DNA of 7,794 bases from Thermoleophilia bacterium (GTDB lineage: Bacteria; Actinomycetota; Thermoleophilia; Gaiellales; Gaiellaceae), in contig JAICZB010000108.1 of NCBI GenBank assembly GCA_025933895.1, positions 1 through 7,794 of the forward strand. Direction: 5' to 3'. Each line of letters opens with the position of its first letter. Position 1 is the first letter of the stretch. Under the pieces are notes generated by a model, which did not search any database, was not told the DNA's origin, and saw only the letters and a program-made list of their open reading frames with translations. Position numbers and translations under genes: made by a program. This document shows, piece by piece, positions 1 through 5,357 of this stretch.

Positions 1-1041
1 AGCGGCAACCTGCGCCACCTCGTACACGGCCGACACCTGGGGCACTCCGACCCCGGCCACGACGCGGGTCGTGCACGTCGCGCCCGGCCCGACGCCCGGC
101 TTGACACCGTCGGCGCCCGCGTCGATCAGCGCACGGGCCGCCTCGCCCGTCGCGATGTTGCCGGCGATCACGCCGACGTCCACGCTCGACTTGATGCGGC
201 GCACCATCTCGACCACGCCCACGGAGTGGCCGTGCGCGGTGTCGACGACGAGGACGTCCACCCCTGCGGCGGCAAGCGCCTGCGCGCGCTCCAGCGCGTC
301 GGGACCGACGCCGACCGCGGCGCCCACGCGCAGGCGTCCCTGCTCGTCCTTCGTCGCGTCCGGGAACTCGATCTTCTTCTGGATGTCCTTGACGGTGATC
401 AGCCCGCAGAGGCGTCCGTCCGCGTCGACCACGGGGAGCTTTTCGATCTTGTTGCGGTGGAGGATCTCCTCCGCCTCCGCGAGCGTCGTGCCCACGGGCG
501 CCGTGACGAGGTTGCGGGACGTCATGAGCGCCGAGATCGGCTGATCGACGTCGTTCTCGAAGCGGAGATCCCGGTTCGTGAGGATGCCGACGAGCACCCC
601 CTCGTCGTCTGTGATCGGGACTCCCGAGACCTTGTAGCGCGCCATCAGCTCGAGGGCGGCGCGCACGGGCGCGTCGGGCGGCAGCGTCACCGGCTCGACG
701 ATCATCCCCGACTCCGACCGCTTCACCTTGTCGACCTCGGCGACCTGCGCGTCGATCGAGAGGTTGCGGTGGAGGACGCCGATCCCTCCCTCGCGTGCGA
801 GCGCGATCGCGAGGCGGGCCTCGGTCACGGTGTCCATCGCGGCGGAGACGATCGGGATCGCGAGGTCGATCGAGCGCGTGAGACGGGCGCGTGTCGAGAC
901 GTCGTTCGGCAGGACGTGCGACTCGGCCGGGACGAGGAGAACGTCGTCGAACGTGAGCCCCTCGCGGCCGAACTTCCTGTCGAGCTCCAGCAGCCGCTGG
1001 ACGTCGTCGGCGTTCAGCTCGGCTGCTGCGTGCTCGGTCAA
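1..1041 (-). CDS. guaB: IMP dehydrogenase (N-terminal 347 residues; C-terminus beyond left edge)
   Basis: IMP dehydrogenase oxidises IMP to XMP with NAD+, the committed step to GMP, in the cytoplasm. Visible parts, numbering from a TTG at 1041: the family N-terminal motif GLTFDDVLLVP (28-38), SAAMDTVTE (67-74), GGIGVLHRN (85-93), two CBS domains (about 113-170 and 172-228), the barrel segment VDVLVVDTAHGH (261-272), and the catalytic loop GVGPGATCTTR with Cys323 (codon at 73-75). The flap and C-terminal barrel lie outside the window. No ATG or GTG is in frame upstream of the first motif. TTG at 1041 and TTG at 1083 are the candidates; I prefer 1041 because TACCCT lies 7 nt upstream, as in leaderless genes. 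The loop normally reads GPGSICTTR, so Ala-Thr in place of Ser-Ile is unusual. The CBS domains and FDDVLL motif exclude GMP reductase. Family assignment is secure; the start is uncertain. It is divergent from the exported protein gene at 1115. Confidence 0.95.
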   Translation of the reverse strand, partial: MTEHAAAELNADDVQRLLELDRKFGREGLTFDDVLLVPAESHVLPNDVSTRARLTRSIDLAIPIVSAAMDTVTEARLAIALAREGGIGVLHRNLSIDAQVAEVDKVKRSESGMIVEPVTLPPDAPVRAALELMARYKVSGVPITDDEGVLVGILTNRDLRFENDVDQPISALMTSRNLVTAPVGTTLAEAEEILHRNKIEKLPVVDADGRLCGLITVKDIQKKIEFPDATKDEQGRLRVGAAVGVGPDALERAQALAAAGVDVLVVDTAHGHSVGVVEMVRRIKSSVDVGVIAGNIATGEAARALIDAGADGVKPGVGPGATCTTRVVAGVGVPQVSAVYEVAQVAA

Positions 1042-1048
1042 GAAGAGC

Positions 1049-1054
1049 AGGGTA
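1049..1054 (-). promoter_or_regulatory. Putative -10 box of guaB (leaderless-type)
   Basis: On the minus strand the hexamer TACCCT (TANNNT pattern) ends 7 nt before the TTG at 1041, which would put the transcription start at or next to the start codon. No Shine-Dalgarno sequence lies at a usable distance. The -35 region at 17-18 nt (AATTTC/AAATTT) is not consensus-like, and a TTGTCA is present but 23 nt upstream, too far. Inferred from position and pattern only. Confidence 0.35.
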
Positions 1055-1076
1055 ACACCCGCCCTGGACGCGAAAT

Positions 1077-1108
1077 TTGACAACGCCCTAACACGGTCGA
1101 GCTACCGT
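1077..1108 (+). promoter_or_regulatory. Putative promoter of the exported propeller gene
   Basis: A perfect TTGACA lies at 1077-1082, in the only A/T-rich island of the divergent gap. TACCGT at 1103-1108 ends 6 nt before the GTG at 1115, which would give a leaderless mRNA; no Shine-Dalgarno sequence precedes that GTG. The spacer is 20 nt, longer than the usual 16-18, so the pairing of the two boxes is doubtful. The same A/T island, read on the other strand, lies upstream of guaB. Confidence 0.35.
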
Positions 1109-1114
1109 CCAGCC

Positions 1115-2212
1115 GTGCGGGCCCTCCTCGCGATTGCGGGACTTCTCGTCCTCGCCGGCTCAGCGCTGGCCGGACGACCGACCGCCCACACCCTCCGCAA
1201 GAGCCCGAGCGGCCCGATCGCGGCTGTCGCGGCGGACAACGACCTGGCCGCCTGGCTGACTCCGTTCAGCTCCCGGTCATGCGCGGAGGTGCACGTGCTC
1301 TCGCACGACAGGAAGGACAAGAGCGCTCCCCAGCCCGCGTCCAACAGCATGACGTGTCGCTGGGACGTCAGCGGCGGCCAGTCGCAGCTCGCGATTGCCG
1401 GGGGGATGTCCTCGGCGCTCTGGACTCTCCACGGAAATGCGAATGGCCCTTCGCCCTTCGATTTCGTCCTGGCCGCCTCGTTCGGCGGGCCGGAGCGGCT
1501 GCTCGGCCGGCTCGCCCACGCGACGGACGGCACCGGCGAGTGGCTGGGCGGCGTGGCGGGAGCGGGCCGCGTCCTCGCGTACTCGTGGGTGGACGTCGAG
1601 TACGTCGATCCCGAAGCCTGCCTCTCGGGCGGGACGTGCAAGGAGAAGATCGCCGACGGCGGGATCCGAGTCGTCACGCGCCAGGGCACGAAGTTCACGT
1701 CGACGCCGCTGCCCGGAGCGGAGCCTGCGCTCCAGCTCGCCGCGGCAGTCGGTCGCATCGCGTACATCCCTGCGACGATCGTCCACGGCAACCGTCCCGC
1801 GGCCACCACCAATGCCACGCTTCCGATCGTTGACGCCACGACGGGGCAAGTGCTCGCCGAGCCCAAGGTGCACGGGATCCCCCAGGCCATCGCGCTCAGC
1901 TCGCACGTGCTCGCCGTGCTCACGGGACCGGGCGACCACGACAGGATCTCGTGGTTCTCGGCGACCGACGGGACGAAGCTCGGCAGCGTCCTGGTCTCCT
2001 CGTTCGCCGCACCACAACTCGCAGCGAGCGACCGGATGATCGTCTACCGCGTCGGCCGCAGGCTACGAGACGTCTTCACACGGAACGGCCGCATCGGATC
2101 GCTCGCGAACATCGGGCAGAACACCGTCGGTCCCGCGCTCGCGCACAACCGGGTCGTCTGGGCCGAAAACCACAACGGCACCGGCCGGCTCCGCGCAGTG
2201 ACGACCGGCTAG
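1115..2212 (+). CDS. Exported hypothetical protein, probable seven-bladed beta-propeller
   Basis: 365 aa, GTG start. The GTG is chosen because a signal peptide begins exactly there: MRALL, then the hydrophobic stretch AIAGLLVLAGSALA, with likely cleavage after about residue 19. The mature part is built from a recurring unit of about 15 residues, a small/hydrophobic strand, a loop and a second strand often ending in A-W or A-Y. Examples are AAVAADNDLAAWL (36-48), LGGVAGAGRVLAYSW (144-158), LAAAVGRIAYIP (208-219), AIALSSHVLAVLT (258-270), LAASDRMIVYRV (302-313) and ALAHNRVVWAEN (341-352). With 91-104 this makes seven copies 39-62 residues apart, as in TolB/WD-like propellers. Four cysteines (56, 81, 169, 175) could form two disulfides outside the cell. 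No catalytic motif is visible, so binding or scaffolding is a guess. It is divergent from guaB, and its stop overlaps the convergent sugar kinase gene. Gene reality is fairly sure; function is unknown. Confidence 0.8.
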   Translation: MRALLAIAGLLVLAGSALAGRPTAHTLRKSPSGPIAAVAADNDLAAWLTPFSSRSCAEVHVLSHDRKDKSAPQPASNSMTCRWDVSGGQSQLAIAGGMSSALWTLHGNANGPSPFDFVLAASFGGPERLLGRLAHATDGTGEWLGGVAGAGRVLAYSWVDVEYVDPEACLSGGTCKEKIADGGIRVVTRQGTKFTSTPLPGAEPALQLAAAVGRIAYIPATIVHGNRPAATTNATLPIVDATTGQVLAEPKVHGIPQAIALSSHVLAVLTGPGDHDRISWFSATDGTKLGSVLVSSFAAPQLAASDRMIVYRVGRRLRDVFTRNGRIGSLANIGQNTVGPALAHNRVVWAENHNGTGRLRAVTTG

Positions 2213-2218
2213 GCGGTC
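2203..2218. repeat. Interrupted palindrome over the shared stop codons
   Basis: GACCGGCTAGGCGGTC: outer arms GACCG/CGGTC and central CTAG pair, with one G-G mismatch on each side of the centre. CTAG holds the TAG stops of both the plus-strand propeller gene (2210-2212) and the minus-strand kinase gene (2209-2211). It lacks a T-run on either side, so it is not a standard intrinsic terminator. Confidence 0.5.
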
Positions 2219-3165
2219 TCGACCGGCGCGAGCTCGACGATCTCGACCCCGCCCGCAAGACGGGCAGCCTCGCGCGGGTCGAACCGCCCGGCCCCGAGCT
2301 CGACGACGGAGGCAGCCGCGCAACCGACCGCCGTCCGCAGCGCGTCGCCTGCCGAGCGTCCGTTGAAGCGCTCGGACAGGTAGCCGCCGAGGAGGACGTC
2401 TCCGGCTCCGACGGGAGCGACCGGCTCGACGCGCGGGATCGACGCCCGGAACCGCTGCACCCGCCGGTCCTCGCGGACGAGCGCAAAGCATGCGGTCTCC
2501 TGGGTGATGAGGACGTTGCGCGCACCGAGGTCGGCGATCGTGTCGAGCGCCATCACGAAGTCCTCCTCGTCCATGAACTCCTGGCCCACGAGGCTCTCGG
2601 CCTCCTGCTGATTCGGCGTGACGAGATAGGGCTCCGCCTCGACGCCGAGCCGCAGCGGCTCTCCCTCGCAATCGAGGACGCACTTGATGCCGCGGCGCGT
2701 CAGGTCGTGGATCGCGTCCGCGTAGAAGTCGTTCTCGACGTCGCGCGGCAGCGAGCCGCAGAAGACGACGAAGGTCGCCACGCGCGAGAGGTAGTGGAGC
2801 TTGTCGGTCAGCATCCGCAGCTCCTCCGGCCGCACGGCCGGACCCCACTCGTAGACCTCCGTGAGCGCACCCGCCGTCGGATCGAGGACCGCGATCGAGG
2901 TGCGCGAGTCGTCGGCGATGCGGACGAAGTCGCTGATGATCCCCTCGAGGCCGAGGTCCTCGACGATCTGCTCGCCGGTGCGGCCGCCGGCGAGCCCGGT
3001 CGCGACGACCGGAGCCTCCAGCCGCTTCAGCGCCCGTGCGACGTTGATGCCCTTGCCGCCCGCGCTCGTGAGGCTGTTCGATGCGCGGTGCCGGTGGCCG
3101 AACTGGAAGTTCGGAACGGTCAGCGTCCGGTCGACCGCGGCGTTGAGGGTTACGGTGACGATCAC
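2209..3165 (-). CDS. PfkB-family hexose-phosphate kinase (1-phosphofructokinase subfamily)
   Basis: 318 aa, the usual length for the family. Ribokinase/PfkB fold: N-terminal VTVTLNAAVDRT (3-14, cf. TLNPALD in FruK), first signature AGGKGINVARAL (35-46), FCGSLP (135-140), LDCEGEPL (164-171), TPNQQEAESL (183-192) and the second signature PVGAGDVLLGGYL (251-263), where Asp256 is the expected catalytic base and GAGD forms the anion hole. Members of this subfamily phosphorylate fructose-1-phosphate, fructose-6-phosphate or tagatose-6-phosphate with ATP. The sequence alone does not settle the substrate, and there is no PTS fructose gene or DeoR regulator alongside to favour FruK, so no symbol is given. 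GTG start at 3163-3165, 27 nt after the LysM gene, with only a weak ribosome-binding site. It is the last gene of the pyrF-LysM-kinase run. Its TAG overlaps the convergent gene's stop by 4 nt, leaving no room for a terminator between them. Confidence 0.88.
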   Translation of the reverse strand: MIVTVTLNAAVDRTLTVPNFQFGHRHRASNSLTSAGGKGINVARALKRLEAPVVATGLAGGRTGEQIVEDLGLEGIISDFVRIADDSRTSIAVLDPTAGALTEVYEWGPAVRPEELRMLTDKLHYLSRVATFVVFCGSLPRDVENDFYADAIHDLTRRGIKCVLDCEGEPLRLGVEAEPYLVTPNQQEAESLVGQEFMDEEDFVMALDTIADLGARNVLITQETACFALVREDRRVQRFRASIPRVEPVAPVGAGDVLLGGYLSERFNGRSAGDALRTAVGCAAASVVELGAGRFDPREAARLAGGVEIVELAPVETA

Positions 3166-3192
3166 TGCCGGTGCACCACGCCTGGGCGGAGG

Positions 3193-3510
3193 TTACTGGA
3201 CGCGGATCCTCTGGCCGACGCGGAGCGCCGTCGGGTTGATCCCGGGATTGAGCCGCTGGAGCTGGGCAACGGTCGTGCCCGTCTTGGTCGCGATCGACTC
3301 CAGCGTGTCGTTCGGCTCGATCGTGTACGTGCGCGGTTTCCGGTGACGGCGCCCGTGGTGCTTCTTCGTCTTCGACGTCACGCTCGTGGTCGGCGTCGTG
3401 GCGCGATGCTTGCCGTGCTGCAGGCCGGCGCGGATGACGAGCGCGCCGATCGTGATCGCGGCGAGGAAGGCAATCGGTGCCGCCCAGCGCGTGATGCGGC
3501 TCCGTTCCAC
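3193..3510 (-). CDS. Membrane-anchored LysM-domain protein
   Basis: 105 aa, GTG start. Layout: short basic N-terminus (MERSRITRW), one transmembrane helix or uncleaved signal anchor at about 9-30 (AAPIAFLAAITIGALVI), a Thr/Ser-rich then strongly basic linker (about 37-60, KTKKHHGRRHRKPR), and one LysM domain at about 61-105. The LysM shows the standard landmarks: YTI at the start, ND-TL-SIA, a central Q-L-LNPGIN, then L-VGQ-IRV at the very C-terminus. LysM modules bind N-acetylglucosamine-containing glycans, chiefly peptidoglycan, so the protein probably tethers membrane to cell wall or is a wall sensor; no hydrolase domain is attached. It starts 3 nt after the pyrF stop and precedes the sugar kinase, so all three are probably one transcript. 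Why a wall-binding protein is encoded with pyrF is unclear. Confidence 0.88.
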   Translation of the reverse strand: MERSRITRWAAPIAFLAAITIGALVIRAGLQHGKHRATTPTTSVTSKTKKHHGRRHRKPRTYTIEPNDTLESIATKTGTTVAQLQRLNPGINPTALRVGQRIRVQ

Positions 3511-3513
3511 GGC

Positions 3514-4344
3514 TCAGCCTGCGACGGCGACCGATCGCAGCTCGTCTGCGAGGCGCCGAGCCGCGGCCGCCGCGGCCTCCTGCCAGCCCGCGCCCCGGTC
3601 GGCATAGAGAACGGAGCGCGACGCGGAGACGAGCGCGCCCGCCGGCCCGACCGAGAACGCCTCGGCCAGGTCCTCGGCGCGCGCTCCCTGCGCACCGACG
3701 CCCGGCAGAAGGAGCACCGACCGCGGCAGCAACTGCCGGGCCTCGGCCACCTCCTGCGGGAAGGTCGCCCCGACGACTGCGCCGACCGAGGAGAGACCGC
3801 TCGCGCCGACATCGTCGGCTCCCCAGCGGTCGACGAGGTCGGCGACGTGCTGCCACAACGGCCTTCCGTCGGCGAGCTGAACGTCCTGGACGTCCACGCT
3901 GCTCGGATTCGAGGTCTTGACGACGACGAACACGCCGAGCCCGTCGCAGGCGAAGAACGGCTCGAGCGAGTCGTGGCCCAGGTAGGGGTTCACGGTCACC
4001 GCGTCGGCGAGCGGCGCGAGGGCCGCGGCGTAGGCGCGGGCGGTCGACGGGACGTCGCCCCGCTTGGCGTCGACGAGCACGAGCAGCCCGGCCGTGCGCG
4101 CGTGGTCGCACACCTCGGCGAGCGCCGCCCAGCCCTCGGCTCCCTGCGCTTCGAAGAAGGCCGACTGCGGCTTCACGGCGACGGCGACGTCGGCGACGGC
4201 GTCCACGATCCCGCGACAGAACTCGGCGACTCCGAGGCGCTCCGGCATGAGCGCGTGATCTGGATCGAGCCCGACGCACAGCGGCGCGCCCTTGCGTTCC
4301 ACGGCGGCAGCGAGCCGATCCGCGAAGTGACCCGCGTCGCTCAT
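3514..4344 (-). CDS. pyrF: Orotidine 5'-phosphate decarboxylase, subfamily 2
   Basis: 276 aa. It decarboxylates OMP to UMP, the last step of de novo pyrimidine synthesis. The motifs are those of the longer subfamily-2 enzymes: CVGLDPD (23-29), VAVKPQSAFFEAQG (55-68, with Lys58), the catalytic DAKRGDV (92-98, Lys94 between the two Asp), VNPYLG (118-123), VVKTSNPSS (141-149), a late PGVGAQG (214-220) and SRSVLYA (242-248) near the phosphate-binding end. ATG at 4342-4344 is chosen because the conserved region begins soon after it and TATCCT lies 8 nt upstream. A GTG two codons earlier (4348-4350) is possible. The open frame extends much further upstream, but that part crosses the hup terminator and hup itself and is not family sequence. 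It is followed after 3 nt by the LysM gene. It is separated from pyrE only by hup, so the two pyr genes were perhaps once adjacent. Confidence 0.95.
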   Translation of the reverse strand: MSDAGHFADRLAAAVERKGAPLCVGLDPDHALMPERLGVAEFCRGIVDAVADVAVAVKPQSAFFEAQGAEGWAALAEVCDHARTAGLLVLVDAKRGDVPSTARAYAAALAPLADAVTVNPYLGHDSLEPFFACDGLGVFVVVKTSNPSSVDVQDVQLADGRPLWQHVADLVDRWGADDVGASGLSSVGAVVGATFPQEVAEARQLLPRSVLLLPGVGAQGARAEDLAEAFSVGPAGALVSASRSVLYADRGAGWQEAAAAAARRLADELRSVAVAG

Positions 4345-4352
4345 CGTCACTG

Positions 4353-4358
4353 AGGATA
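4353..4358 (-). promoter_or_regulatory. Putative -10 box of the pyrF operon
   Basis: TATCCT on the minus strand ends 8 nt before the pyrF ATG, giving a leader of at most about two nucleotides. No good -35 is visible at 17-18 nt (GAAGCC). A GGAGG exists further upstream, but 20 nt from the ATG (14 from the alternative GTG), too distant to act as a normal ribosome-binding site and apparently outside the transcript. The hup terminator just upstream implies pyrF needs its own promoter. Confidence 0.4.
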
Positions 4359-4384
4359 CGGGGACCTCCGGAAAGGGCTTCCCG

Positions 4385-4418
4385 GGAAACCAAAGAGGCC
4401 GCCCGGGGGGCGGCCTCT
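4385..4418 (-). terminator. Intrinsic terminator of hup
   Basis: A perfect 11-bp inverted repeat (AGAGGCCGCCC at 4394-4404 and GGGCGGCCTCT at 4408-4418) with a 3-nt loop lies 26 nt past the hup stop. On the minus strand it is followed by TTGGTTT, a short U-rich tract that stands out in this GC-rich region. On the plus strand the following bases (CGATCC) are not T-rich, so it is directional toward hup. Confidence 0.8.
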
Positions 4419-4444
4419 CGATCCTCGGAGGAGACTTGGCTGGT

Positions 4445-4735
4445 CTAGTAGGACGCCGTCTGCTTGACGGCCGTCTTGAGGCCGCTACCGGCCGAGAACT
4501 TCGGAACCCGTGCCGCAGGGATGTGCACCTTCTCACTCGGGTTGCGCGGGTTGACCCCCGTCCGCGCCGCGCGATTCGCGGTCGAGAACTTTCCGAATCC
4601 TGTGAACGCAACCTCGCCTCCGCCCTTCAGCGTGTCGGTGACGGCGTCGAGGAACGCGTCGACGGCTTTGCCTGCATCGCGGTTGGACAACTGCGCGCGG
4701 CGGGCAATCTCGGATACGAACTCCTGCTTCGTCAC
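4445..4735 (-). CDS. hup: HU-family histone-like DNA-binding protein
   Basis: 96 aa, close to the usual bacterial HU length. HU dimerises, bends DNA without strict sequence preference and organises the nucleoid. The whole fold is visible: helices 1-2 (TKQEFVSEIARRAQLSNRD and AGKAVDAFLDAVTDTL), the GFGKF turn (46-50), the arm beginning with NRAARTGVNP (54-63) including the Arg pair and the intercalating-type proline, IPAARVPKF (72-80), and the C-terminal helix with LKTAV (86-90). There is no Lys/Ala-rich C-terminal tail like that of mycobacterial HupB. The arm tip NPRNPSEKVHIPA has one residue more than the common NP-x8-PA form. GTG start at 4733-4735 is supported by an excellent Shine-Dalgarno sequence. 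It is a monocistronic unit with its own promoter and terminator, consistent with high independent expression between pyrE and pyrF. Confidence 0.96.
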   Translation of the reverse strand: MTKQEFVSEIARRAQLSNRDAGKAVDAFLDAVTDTLKGGGEVAFTGFGKFSTANRAARTGVNPRNPSEKVHIPAARVPKFSAGSGLKTAVKQTASY

Positions 4736-4745
4736 TCTCTCCTCC
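4736..4745 (-). promoter_or_regulatory. Strong ribosome-binding site of hup
   Basis: GGAGGAGAGA directly precedes the GTG start; the core GGAGG is 5 nt away. This is the best Shine-Dalgarno sequence in the window and fixes the HU start at GTG 4735, in contrast with several neighbours that have none. Confidence 0.85.
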
Positions 4746-4774
4746 AGTCGTAGATCGCTTGCTGGGCCTGAACG

Positions 4775-4803
4775 ACCCTACCAACTCCGTGTTTGCCGCT
4801 CAA
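4775..4803 (-). promoter_or_regulatory. hup promoter
   Basis: TTGAGC (4798-4803) and TAGGGT (4775-4780) are separated by exactly 17 nt on the minus strand, a near-consensus actinobacterial housekeeping promoter. The transcription start would be about 4768, giving a leader of about 33 nt with the Shine-Dalgarno sequence near its 3' end. The -35 box overlaps the pyrE stop codon (4800-4802), so hup transcription starts immediately behind pyrE. Confidence 0.7.
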
Positions 4804-5357
4804 CCATGCGGTTTTGCGGGGGTTTTCTCCTCGTTCAGCAGCTCTCCTGCCCGGAAAAGCGGTCGCAAACGCACGGCGTGACGCGCGAGAGCGTCGGCAC
4901 CGCCCTCCTCTCTGTCGATCACGCAGACCGCCGTGCGGACGACGAGGCCGGCGTCCCGGACGGCCGAGATCGCGTCGATGAGCGCCCCGCCGGACGTCAC
5001 GATGTCCTCGACGAGGCACACGAGCTCGCCCTCCTCGTAGGCGCCTTCGAGGCGGTTCGCGGTGCCGTAGCCCTTCGCCTCGTCGCGGACGATCACGAAC
5101 GGCATCCCGCCGGACAGCGAAGCCGCCGCGGCGAGCGGGACGGCGCCCAGCACCGGCGCGGCGAGACGCGCGGCTTCCGGCTCGTGCTCGCGGGCGGCGG
5201 CGGCGATGCGCTCCCCGAGCGCTCCGAGGAGGTCCGGACGCGTCTCGAAGCGGAACTTGTCGAGGTAGTACCGCGAGCGCTTGCCGGAGCGCAGCACGAA
5301 GTCGCCCTCGAGGTAGGCCGCCGAGACGAGCGCCTCCCGAAGCTCGGCGTCGTTCAT
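4800..5357 (-). CDS. pyrE: Orotate phosphoribosyltransferase
   Basis: 185 aa, within the normal range. It joins orotate to PRPP, making OMP, the substrate of PyrF. Visible: an N-terminal region with GDFVLRSGKRSRYYLDKFRFET (18-39) that recognises orotate, a flexible-loop region VRDEAKGYGT (90-99), and the type I phosphoribosyltransferase PRPP motif LVCLVEDIVTSGGAL (112-126). In well-studied enzymes the loop reads R-K-x-x-K-x-H-G; here it is R91-D92-E-A-K95-G-Y97-G, so one lysine and the histidine are replaced while Lys95 is kept. The ATG start (5355-5357) overlaps the TGA of the upstream small membrane protein as ATGA, so translation is probably coupled; a GAGG lies immediately against the ATG. 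It is the third gene of the Roadblock-membrane protein-pyrE operon. Another PRTase of the same fold is a remote alternative, but the orotate-type N-terminus and pyrF nearby favour PyrE. Confidence 0.92.
   Translation of the reverse strand: MNDAELREALVSAAYLEGDFVLRSGKRSRYYLDKFRFETRPDLLGALGERIAAAAREHEPEAARLAAPVLGAVPLAAAASLSGGMPFVIVRDEAKGYGTANRLEGAYEEGELVCLVEDIVTSGGALIDAISAVRDAGLVVRTAVCVIDREEGGADALARHAVRLRPLFRAGELLNEEKTPAKPHG

Noticed and set aside
226..1080. Plus-strand open frame opposite guaB
   Set aside because: It is antisense to an unmistakable IMP dehydrogenase frame, and the translation is Arg/Asp/Val-rich without any recognisable domain.
728..1114. N-terminal extension of the propeller gene frame upstream of the GTG at 1115
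   Set aside because: It runs antisense through guaB, lacks family sequence and would bury the signal peptide in the middle of the protein.
2985..3010. CTCGCCGG/CCGGCGAG inverted repeat within the kinase gene
   Set aside because: It is an 8-bp GC-only stem inside coding sequence, of a kind expected by chance at this base composition.
1951..4353. Very long plus-strand open frame (about 800 codons)
   Set aside because: It lies antisense to the kinase, LysM and pyrF genes and its translation is an Arg/Asp/Glu-rich low-complexity string with no family features, as expected from GC-rich codon bias read on the wrong strand.
2063..4393. Very long minus-strand open frame in another phase (about 776 codons)
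   Set aside because: It is a frame-shifted shadow of the same three real genes; the product is an Arg/Gly/Ala-rich string, and the true frames carry clear family motifs.
4345..4611. N-terminal extension of the pyrF frame
   Set aside because: It crosses the hup terminator and overlaps hup in another frame; OMP decarboxylase homology begins only after 4344.
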